A DNA stretch of 60,000 nt, taken from contig CM043944.1 in NCBI GenBank assembly GCA_014529385.2, forward strand, positions 81,066,384-81,126,383, in the 5' to 3' direction. This DNA is from Adiantum capillus-veneris. Its lineage: Eukaryota; Streptophyta; Polypodiopsida; Polypodiales; Pteridaceae. The position numbers and the translations under genes are program-made. This document shows, one piece after another, positions 45,726-53,394 of the stretch (positions are counted from its first letter, which is position 1; every line of letters starts with the position of its first letter). The notes below the pieces were generated by a model that saw only the letters and a list, made by a program, of their open reading frames with translations, made no database searches and was not told the origin of the DNA.

Positions 45726-46751
45726 ATGGCTTTCTCTTATCCGGAGTTTCATGGAAGAAGTGACGAAAATGTGGAAGAATTTTTGGAAAAGATGGAGGTT
45801 GCATGCATTAGCAACCAGATTATGGACCCTACGCAAATGTTACGCCTTCTCCAAATTTTTTTGAAGAGTGATGCACGAGTTTGGTACAAGGCATTTGAAG
45901 AGGAGTTGCGTGCAGCGGATCCACCTGTAAGATTGAGTTGGGACAATCTAAGGCATGGATTGGAAGTGGAGTTTGTGAAGATAGAAGATCCTGACAAAGT
46001 GTGGCAAGAAGTACAGGCTTTGGTGCAGAAGGAAGGTGAGCCAGTAGATGCGTACATACGTAAGTTTTCATTGGCATGGAAGCAAATGTGCAAGGCCTTA
46101 GCACCACAGGTACCCCCGCCTGACATGATGAACAAGGACAGGTTCTTGGCTGGTCTTTGGGAAAATATACGTTGGAGAGTGGAGCTAAAGAAGCTTAGGA
46201 CATATGAAGATGCACTAGAGGTAGCAAGGAACAAAGAGTGGAAGTTGAGGAAAATGAGCCAGTTAGGGGTGGAGTCTTTGCCAATGAGGTCTGAATTTCA
46301 GCCTATAGAATCTTTACAAGGTCGCATGTCAGGGGTTCATCACGAACCAGTGGTTCCTGTTACTACTCAGGTTATGCCAGTAGCGGTCGCTACAACAGTG
46401 CAAGATGATGGGCTAAGGCAAGACATGAGGCAAATGGTAGATTTGATGAAGAATCTCAGCCTAAACATGCTAGGTCAAGTGGGAAATAATCGAGGTCGAG
46501 GGAGGTATGCAAATGAGCCAGGAGGTGAGGAAAGACCTAGGAATGGTGTTGTACAAAGCAATGGTAGGTTTTGGAGGCAGACGCCCACCTGTTACAATTG
46601 TGGAGAGTTGGGTCACATCAACCCCCAATGTGATAAGCCAACAAGGATGGGGGGAGACATGTATCCATTGCCAAGACAGGTGTTAACTAGGTCAAATGAT
46701 TATGGCATAGAAATTAAGGGAGACGAAGGAACCAGTGGACTGACCCAGTAG
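45726..46751 (+). CDS. gag: B2 Gag
   Basis: The start is set at MAFSYPEFHGRSDENVEEFL, because B1 gag begins at the same ATG and upstream codons are leader. The capsid resembles Retrotrans_gag (ATG to about residue 170): RLLQIFLKSDARVWYKAFEE, LSWDNLRHGLEVEFV and GEPVDAYIRKFSLAWKQMCK. A zinc knuckle CYNCGELGHINPQC lies near residue 300. The ORF ends GLTQ-TAG at 46,749-46,751. The protease reading continues in the same frame after this single TAG, and B1 has TAG at the identical place (52,395-52,397). The B2 gag is otherwise uninterrupted, about 341 codons, so it is one of the best preserved genes in the window. It forms the particle shell. Confidence 0.93.
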   Translation: MAFSYPEFHGRSDENVEEFLEKMEVACISNQIMDPTQMLRLLQIFLKSDARVWYKAFEEELRAADPPVRLSWDNLRHGLEVEFVKIEDPDKVWQEVQALVQKEGEPVDAYIRKFSLAWKQMCKALAPQVPPPDMMNKDRFLAGLWENIRWRVELKKLRTYEDALEVARNKEWKLRKMSQLGVESLPMRSEFQPIESLQGRMSGVHHEPVVPVTTQVMPVAVATTVQDDGLRQDMRQMVDLMKNLSLNMLGQVGNNRGRGRYANEPGGEERPRNGVVQSNGRFWRQTPTCYNCGELGHINPQCDKPTRMGGDMYPLPRQVLTRSNDYGIEIKGDEGTSGLTQ

Positions 46752-47741
46752 GAAAAAGGAAAGACAAAAGTGCTAAGTGTAGTCACCTTGGAGAAGGCAT
46801 CAAAGCTAGAGGATACATTAGTGATGCCTATTGGGAAGAGGAAGAAGAAAGGAAAGAGCCAAGAAGGCGAGGATGTCAAGGCCAAGAGGAAAAGGAGAGC
46901 TCGTCGAAAGTTTCATGTTTCATATTTTCCACTAGGGGATGGGCAATTAAGCTATGACTTGAAGGAGGATCTGACGAGCAGGAAGGCAGATGTTACTTTT
47001 GGGCAGCTTATAGAGATGGTGCCTAAGCTAAAGCGACAGTGGAAGAGGATGGTTAACCCAATGGAGAAAGAGCCAGAGAGAGGTTCAGTAAAGGTGTTGG
47101 CAATGGATGAGCTACCAGACATTTGTCCAATAGTAGATGTGTGGCATAAAAGAAAAAATTTGGGACAAGGTTATGTGGATGGCGGAGCCCAAATATGCAT
47201 CATAACACACTCATGCGTTGAGAAGATGGGTCTCACAGTGGCTGGGGTGTCAGGGTTTCGGATCAGATTGGCAAACCATCAAAAAGTAAAATGCTTGGGT
47301 GTTGTAAAGAGCTTAGAAGTGGAGACATATGATGCAATGGCAGTGGTTGATTTTCATGTGATGCCAGCAGGGTTGGGAGCATATCCTATTATACTGGGCA
47401 GACCATGGTTACGTGCAGTGGGAGTTGTTCAAGATTGGCGACATGGTACGATTAGCCTCTATGGAAAGACAGGTACCAAGAAGCTTTATAATATGGACAC
47501 AAGGAAACGATTAGAGGAGCTTTATGAAGATGAGGATGAGTCTAGTGATGAAGACTCTTCCACGGTGACAGATGAGGACAATGATAGCACTACCAGTAGT
47601 GATGAGGATGCTGATGTTGCATTTCTTCTGATGGACAAAGAAATCCAGGAGTTTGGTTTAGTTTCATTTGCGAATGAGGTTGAAGATGAAAGTGAAGGGC
47701 CTTATGAAGTGATTGAAGGGTTGATGCAAACCAAGGTTTAG
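46752..47741 (+). CDS. pro: B2 protease region
   Basis: It is in the gag frame after the TAG. A Lys/Arg-rich linker (GKRKKKGKSQEGEDVKAKRK) is followed by GQGYVDGGAQICIITHSCVE (active site D-G-G) and AYPIILGRPWLRAVGVVQDW. An acidic Glu/Asp/Ser tail (EDEDESSDEDSSTVTDEDN) follows. The frame ends at a TAG (47,739) created by a 1-bp loss relative to B1, where the reading continues into RT. So in B2 the protease and RT are now out of frame. Compared with B1 it lacks a 40-bp segment near 46,839. Confidence 0.85.
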   Translation, partial: EKGKTKVLSVVTLEKASKLEDTLVMPIGKRKKKGKSQEGEDVKAKRKRRARRKFHVSYFPLGDGQLSYDLKEDLTSRKADVTFGQLIEMVPKLKRQWKRMVNPMEKEPERGSVKVLAMDELPDICPIVDVWHKRKNLGQGYVDGGAQICIITHSCVEKMGLTVAGVSGFRIRLANHQKVKCLGVVKSLEVETYDAMAVVDFHVMPAGLGAYPIILGRPWLRAVGVVQDWRHGTISLYGKTGTKKLYNMDTRKRLEELYEDEDESSDEDSSTVTDEDNDSTTSSDEDADVAFLLMDKEIQEFGLVSFANEVEDESEGPYEVIEGLMQTKV

Positions 47742-47758
47742 TTTGAAAGAAGCAAGAA

Positions 47759-50700
47759 TTGATGACACAAATGATCAGTGGAGACCTCTCAACTATGGAG
47801 AAGGATATATATTTGCACATGCTGGCTAGTTTTCCTAATTTGTTCATTACTTCATATGAAGAGATCAGAGGGTTCAAGGGCGAAGAGATGCATATAGAGC
47901 TAAAAGAAGGTGCTAAGCCATTGCGGCAAAGGCTAAGAAGGATGGGTCAAGAGCAAATGGAAGCCTTGCGAGAAGAGGTGGACAAGTTATTGAAGGCAGG
48001 GTTCATAGTCCCTGTGGAGACCACAGAATGGGTGAGTCCAGTTGTAGTCAGTCCAAAGAAGGATGGGAAGTGGAGAAATTGTGTAGATTTTAAACCCTTA
48101 AATGCAGCCACTAAGAAGAATCCATATCCTCTTCCATTCATTGATCAGATCTTCGATTCAGTGGCAGGTTATGAGAGGTACAGTGTGTGTGATGGTTTTT
48201 CAGGCTATTTTCAATTGAAGATTTCTCTTAAAGACCGCACAAAAACAACTTTTATTACGCCATGGGGATGCTATTGCTACACAGTATTGCCATTTGGGTT
48301 GTCAAATGGACCTTCCTTCTATCAAGAGAGAGCAAATTGGGTGTTGGAACCATTCATTGGTAGTTGTGTTAAAGCTTTTATGGATGACTTCTCTGTTTAT
48401 AGCAGTAGGGTTGAACACCATGAGAAGCTACAGGTGGTATTGGCTCGATATGATGAATGTGGAGGACAACTAAATCCAAAGAAATGTCATCTAGCACAGC
48501 CAAGGGTGAAGTTATTGGGCCACATGGTGTCAGAAAATGGCATTGAGGCTGATCCAGACAAGGTTAAGTCTATTATTCTTCTTCCATCACCTACGAGTAC
48601 GAAGCAATTGGCAACCTTTATACACAAAGTGAAGTACATGGCAAGGTTTATTCCATTGTCTTCTCAGATTCTTTATCCATTACAACAAGTGGCAAAGCAT
48701 GATCCATTGCAATGGGATGATAAGTGTGAAGAAGTGTTTCAAGAGGTGTTAGGGGATTTGTCAGCCATGCAGGCTCCTGATTGGGAGAAAGTTTTTTATG
48801 TAAATCCCTCAGTAGGGGATGATGCCATTGGAGCCATGCTATTGCAAAAGGGGAAGGGCAGCCATTATATGAGGCCAGTGTATTGTGCAAGCCGAGTGAA
48901 GTTGGTAGCGGAGAGAAAGTTCTCGGAAGTAGAGCTAGTGATGGCCAGTGTAATATTTGCTTGTCGACGATTTCGTCATTACTTGCTACCACGGCCTTTT
49001 GTTTTCTTGACGAGCTATGCCTTTTTGCCACAGTTAATTAATGGTACTAACATGTCAAATGTGGTGAAGAAATGGGTAATTGAGCTGCAAGAGTTTGAGT
49101 TCTCTTTTCTAGTGGAAGATAGTACAAGGGCTACTCTAGCTGATTTGTTGACCTACAAGGAGAATCCCCTTATTGTTAAGGAAGAGGTGGTGAGAAAGGT
49201 AGTTGAAGAAGTGCCACAGATCAGCAATGCACATGTGTTGTTCTTTGATGGTTCATACAGAAATAGCCATGATGCAGCTTCAGGGGGTATATCACTTTAT
49301 GATCCAGAGGGGAAGCTAATATGCAAGAGAGGGTTCAAATTGGATGCTCATAGTAACAATGAGGCTGAATATGCTACTCTGGAAGCCGGATTACACATTT
49401 GTTTGAAGCATGGGGTTCAAAGGTTGAGCATAAAAGGTGATGCCTTGTTAGTGGTGAAGCAAGTGCTGGGTGTGTGGAAGAGCAATAACACCTCATTGAG
49501 GGAAATGTGCTTCATAATTAAAGGCCTGTTAAAAAAGTTCGAAGCATGGATCATCAGACACATTGAACGTGCTCTAAATGGAGAGGCACATGAAGCAGCT
49601 CAAGGCATGATTGGGGAGCTATTTGTGCTGAGGACCACTTTACCTCTTTATCATGGCCGGGAAAGGTTGGATCAAGAAGAGGAGTTTTTGCTAACAGGAA
49701 TCATTCCAAAGGAGATTCAGAAGTCTAAGAAGTATGGCTTTGTGCGTAGAGCATATAGGTACAAATTGATTGGTGATGTCTTATACATGAAAGGGGCTGA
49801 TCTCATGTTGAGACGTGTACCTTGGCGGGAGGAGCTTTACAGAGTGTTGGAAGAGAATCATGAAGGCGCATGTGGTGGCCATTTTACTCTAAAGATCACC
49901 TTGCATAAGATTTTTCAAGAGGGGTATGTATGGCCTAGTTTGCACAAGGATGTTCACCATTGGTGTAGGTCTTGCAATAGGTGTCAAGCATTTGGGAAGA
50001 GAGTGTTGAAGCCAGAGCTACGAAAAACCATTATGGCGTTTGATGTGTTTGAAAAGTGGGGGATTGATGCAATAGGCCCGTTACCTATCACAAGCAGGGG
50101 CAAAAGCTATATTTTGACGGCAGTGGACTATCTTTCTAGATGGGCAGAGGCTATAGCAGTAAAACAGATCACTGCAAAGGATGTGGCAAAATTTGTGTAT
50201 GATGAAATATGTTGCAAGTTTGGGGTGCCACTAGAGCTACTTTCAGATAAGGGGCCTGGCTTTAGAGCTAAACTGGTAGATTTTTTATGTGCAAAGATGA
50301 AGATTAGGCACCAGCATACCACTCCTTATTACCCACAGTGTAATGGCTTAAATGAAAGATTCAATGGTGAGTTGGTACAGATTCTTTCGAAAGTGACAGA
50401 GCACCAAGGAAAGAATTGGGATTTGGAATTGCCTAGTGCATTATGGGCTTACTATACTTCGGTGAAGACAGGTACAAGGTTTACTCCATTTCATTTGGTG
50501 TATGGAAAAGAAGCACTATTGCCTTTGGAAGTAGAGTTGCCTGCGGTCAAGATGTTAGAGAAGTTGCTTGGGCCGCGTAGTGATGCATTCGAAGAGAGGC
50601 TCTTACAGCTACAACAGGTTCAGCTGGATAGGATGAGTGCATTGGAACATTATGGGCAGATCCAAGATAGGGCTTTAACAAAGATAAATGAAAAGGTCAA

Positions 50701-50854
50701 AAGTAAGGGTATCAAGAAGCATGACTTGGTTTTGTGCTACAATAGTAAGCTGGACAACACCTTCCAAAAGAAGTTTCAAATTAAGTGGGAAGGCCCTTTC
50801 GAGCAAAAGCCGCAGGTGTGTTTTTGGGGTTTTTGGAGCCTGTTTTGGCCGTAA
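47759..50854 (+). CDS. pol: B2 Pol: reverse transcriptase, two RNase H domains, integrase
   Basis: 1,031 codons without a stop. RT: EWVSPVVVSPKKDGKWRNCV, YSVCDGFSGYFQLKI and KAFMDDFSVYS (catalytic M-DD at 48,380-48,388). Ty3 RNase H is degenerate: VFYVNPSVGDDAIGAMLLQK has Asn for the catalytic Asp and VFLTSYAFL has Ser for Asp. A second, archaeal-type RNase H follows: HVLFFDGSYR (Asp at 49,247), NNEAEYATLEAGL, IKGDALLVVKQV. Integrase: EENHEGACGGHF with CRSCNRCQ (HHCC), KWGIDAIGPL, LLSDKGPGF and LNERFNGEL (D-D-E intact). It ends at KWEGPF, then reads into LTR DNA (EQKPQVCFWGFWSLFWP). The missing C-terminus is present in B1 (56,477-56,699). Confidence 0.93.
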   Translation: MMTQMISGDLSTMEKDIYLHMLASFPNLFITSYEEIRGFKGEEMHIELKEGAKPLRQRLRRMGQEQMEALREEVDKLLKAGFIVPVETTEWVSPVVVSPKKDGKWRNCVDFKPLNAATKKNPYPLPFIDQIFDSVAGYERYSVCDGFSGYFQLKISLKDRTKTTFITPWGCYCYTVLPFGLSNGPSFYQERANWVLEPFIGSCVKAFMDDFSVYSSRVEHHEKLQVVLARYDECGGQLNPKKCHLAQPRVKLLGHMVSENGIEADPDKVKSIILLPSPTSTKQLATFIHKVKYMARFIPLSSQILYPLQQVAKHDPLQWDDKCEEVFQEVLGDLSAMQAPDWEKVFYVNPSVGDDAIGAMLLQKGKGSHYMRPVYCASRVKLVAERKFSEVELVMASVIFACRRFRHYLLPRPFVFLTSYAFLPQLINGTNMSNVVKKWVIELQEFEFSFLVEDSTRATLADLLTYKENPLIVKEEVVRKVVEEVPQISNAHVLFFDGSYRNSHDAASGGISLYDPEGKLICKRGFKLDAHSNNEAEYATLEAGLHICLKHGVQRLSIKGDALLVVKQVLGVWKSNNTSLREMCFIIKGLLKKFEAWIIRHIERALNGEAHEAAQGMIGELFVLRTTLPLYHGRERLDQEEEFLLTGIIPKEIQKSKKYGFVRRAYRYKLIGDVLYMKGADLMLRRVPWREELYRVLEENHEGACGGHFTLKITLHKIFQEGYVWPSLHKDVHHWCRSCNRCQAFGKRVLKPELRKTIMAFDVFEKWGIDAIGPLPITSRGKSYILTAVDYLSRWAEAIAVKQITAKDVAKFVYDEICCKFGVPLELLSDKGPGFRAKLVDFLCAKMKIRHQHTTPYYPQCNGLNERFNGELVQILSKVTEHQGKNWDLELPSALWAYYTSVKTGTRFTPFHLVYGKEALLPLEVELPAVKMLEKLLGPRSDAFEERLLQLQQVQLDRMSALEHYGQIQDRALTKINEKVKSKGIKKHDLVLCYNSKLDNTFQKKFQIKWEGPFEQKPQVCFWGFWSLFWP

Positions 50855-51334
50855 ACTGCTCATCCGAGGTCGGATTTGAGCACTTTGACATCGTAGACTG
50901 GGGTTTTGGGCCGTTCCGGACGCGATGGCGCTGTCCATTTTGCAAAATTTCTCACTCTTTTCCTGTTGTTTTTTTGTGTAAGTTTCTCCTATGAGCGAAG
51001 TTTCTGCTCTAGTTTGTGATTGTATCTGGCTTATTTTACCCATATTGTGTGAGCTATTTGCCCCATTGGTATTGGCCCAAGCTCAATTGTATCTAAACAT
51101 CAGAAATTCTCCACTTTTGAGCTCAGTTTTTTGGGTGTGTGTGTGTGTGTGTGTGTGTCTGTGTGGAGTGGGCAAGTGGATAGTCTCTCTCCTCTCACTC
51201 CAGAGGTGTGTTCCCTGTCTCGGCCAGGTGTGTTGTCTAAGCCGAGTGGTGCCCCATAGTGTGTGTGTGTATCTTCCCAAGAGTGTGTGTCGGGTCGTTA
51301 TAGACGCGCTGTGTGTGTTTTCATCCCGCTCACA
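50801..51334 (+). repeat. B2 truncated 3' LTR with deletion junction
   Basis: GAGCAAA (50,801-50,807) is filler between pol and LTR sequence that starts AGCCGCAGGTGTG, corresponding to 44,148 in the 5' LTR. The fragment runs to CCCGCTCACA. It keeps about 527 bp of LTR. Its TG run at about 51,137-51,158 is longer than in the partner. Confidence 0.9.
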
Positions 51335-52397
51335 ACATGTGTTCGAAGGGGTTCTCAAAGCATCATAATTTGGGTAGCCATGGCTTTCTCTTATCCGGAG
51401 TTTCATGGAAGAAGTGATGAAGATGTGGAAGAATTTTTGGAAAAGATGGAGGTTGCCTGCATTAGCAACCAGATTCATGACCCTACGCAAATGTTACGCC
51501 TTCTCCAAATTTGTTTGAAGAGTGATGCACGAGTTTGGTCCAAGGCATTTGAAGAGGAGTTGTGTGTAGCGGATCCACCTGTAAGATTGAGTTGGGACAA
51601 TCTACGACATGGGTTGGAAGTGGAGTTTGTGAAGATAGAAGATCCTGACAAAGTGTGCAAGAAGTACAGGCTTTGGTGTAAAAGAAAGGTGAGCCAGTGG
51701 ATGCGTACATACGTAAGTTTTCATTGGCATGGGAGCGAATGTGCAAGGCCTTAGCACCACAGGTACCCCCGCCTGACATGATGAAGAAGGACAGGTTCTT
51801 AACTGGGAGAATATACGTTGGAGAGTGGAGCTAAAGAAGCTTAGGACATATGAAGATGCACTAGAGGTAGCAAGGAACAAAGAGTGGAAGTTGAGGAAAA
51901 TGAGCCAGTTAGGGGTGGAGTCTTTGCCAATGAGGTTTGAATTTCAGCCTATAGAATCTTTACAAGGTCGCATGTCAGGGGTTTATCATGAACCAGTGGT
52001 TCCTGTTACTACTCAGGTTATGCCAGCAGTGGTCACTATAGCAGTGCAAGATGATGGGCTAAGGCAAGACATGAGGCAAATGGTAGATTTGATGAAGAAT
52101 CTCAGCCTAAACATGCTAGGTCAAGTGGGAAATAATCAACGTCGAGGGAGGTATGCAAATCAGCCAGGAGGTGAAGAAAGACCTAGGAATGGTGTTGTAC
52201 AAAGCAATGGTAGGTTTTGGAGGCAGACGCCCACCTGTTACAATTGTGGAGAGTTGGGTCACAACAGCCCGCAATGTGATAAGCCACCAAGGATGGCGGG
52301 AGACATGTATCCATTGCCAAGATAGGTGTTAACTAGGTCAAATGATTATGGCATCGAAATTAAGGGAGACGAAGGAGCCAGTGGACTGACCCAGTAG
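51335..52397 (+). pseudogene. gag: B1 leader end and Gag
   Basis: The first 45 bases are the rest of the B1 leader. ATG at 51,380 (MAFSYPEFHGRSDEDVEEFL) is the B2 gag start. A 1-bp deletion near 51,656 (GTGTGGCAAG to GTGTGCAAG) and a small deletion near 51,800 shift the frame. From 51,825 the Gag reading resumes through CYNCGELGHNSPQC to a stop created by CAG to TAG at 52,323. The family stop (CAG-TAG-GAA) is at 52,395-52,397. It is clearly non-functional but closely similar to B2 gag. Confidence 0.9.
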
Positions 52398-53394
52398 GAA
52401 AAAGGAAAGACAAAAGTGCTAAGTGTAGTCACCTTGGAGAAGGCATCAAAGCTAGAGGATACATTAGTGATGCCTATTGGGAAGAGGACCACAGAGGAAA
52501 AGGAGGGAAGAAGCCCCAGGTCCTAGTAAGAAGAAAGGAAAGAGCCATGAAGGCGAGGATGTCAAGGCCAAGAGGAAAAGGAGAGCTCATCGAAAGTTTC
52601 ATGTTTCATATTTTCCACTAGGGGATGGGCAATTAAGCTGTGACTTGAAGGAGGATCTGACGAGCAGGAAGGCAGATGTTACTTTTGGGCAGCTTATAGA
52701 GATGGTGCCTAAGCTAAAGCGACAGTGGAAGAGGATGGTTAACCCAATGGAGAAAGAGCCAGAGAGAGGTTCAGTAAAGGTGTTGGCAATGGATGAGCTA
52801 CCAGACATTTGTCCAATAGTAGATGTGTGGCATAAGAGGAAAAATTTGGGACAAGGTTATGTGGATGGCGGAGCCCAAATATGCGTCATAACACACTCAT
52901 GCGTTGAGAAGATGGGTCTCACAGTGGCTGGGGTGTCAGGGTTTCGGATCAGATTGGCAAACCATCAAAAAGTAAAATTCTTGGGTGTTGTGAAGAGCTT
53001 AGAAGTGGACGCATATGATGCAAAGGCAGTGGTTGATTTTCATGTGATGCCAGCAGGGTTGGGAGCATATCCTATTATACTGGGCAGACCATGGTTACGT
53101 GCAGTGGGAGCTGTTCAAGATTGATGACATGGTACGATTAGCCTCTATGGAAAGACAGGTACCAAGAAGCTTTATAATATGGACACAAGGAAACGATTAG
53201 AGTAGCTTTATGAAGATGAGGATGAGTCTAGTGATGAAGACTCATCCATGGTGACAGATGAGGACAATGATAGCACTACCAGCAGTGATGAGGATGCTGA
53301 TGTTGCAGTTCTTTTGATGGACAAAGAAATATAGGAGTTTGGTTTAGTTGCATTTGCGAATGAGGTTGAAGATAAAAGTGAAGGGCCTTATGAA
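52398..53394 (+). pseudogene. pro: B1 protease region
   Basis: It contains a 40-bp segment (from ACCACAGAGG near 52,488) absent in B2, placing protease in the +1 frame relative to gag. The open part 52,477-53,124 has GYVDGGAQICVITHSCVEKM and IILGRPWLRAVGAVQD and ends at TGA where B2 has TGG. More stops lie at 53,203 and near 53,332. The acidic tail is conserved. Confidence 0.85.

Larger units (their letters stand above)
43531..51334 (+). mobile_element. Element B2: second B-family copy nested in B1
   Basis: Left LTR 43,531-44,666, PBS, leader, gag, protease and pol run to about 50,800, then a truncated 3' LTR (50,808-51,334). The flanks are ACGT (43,527-43,530) and ACAT (51,335-51,338), a 4-bp target duplication with one CpG-type change. 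Removing B2 restores the B1 leader-gag join TTGCACGTGTGTTC as it appears intact in B2 itself (45,678-45,692). An internal deletion of roughly 870 bp took the pol 3' end, polypurine tract and first half of the 3' LTR. Confidence 0.9.

Noticed and set aside
51329-51385. B1 gag directly joined to LTR, looking like a spliced or leader-less retrotransposed copy
   Set aside because: The join is explained by nesting: the missing B1 leader is at 42,562-43,530, and the flanking ACGT/ACAT duplication marks the B2 insertion. No GT-AG pair fits a splice.
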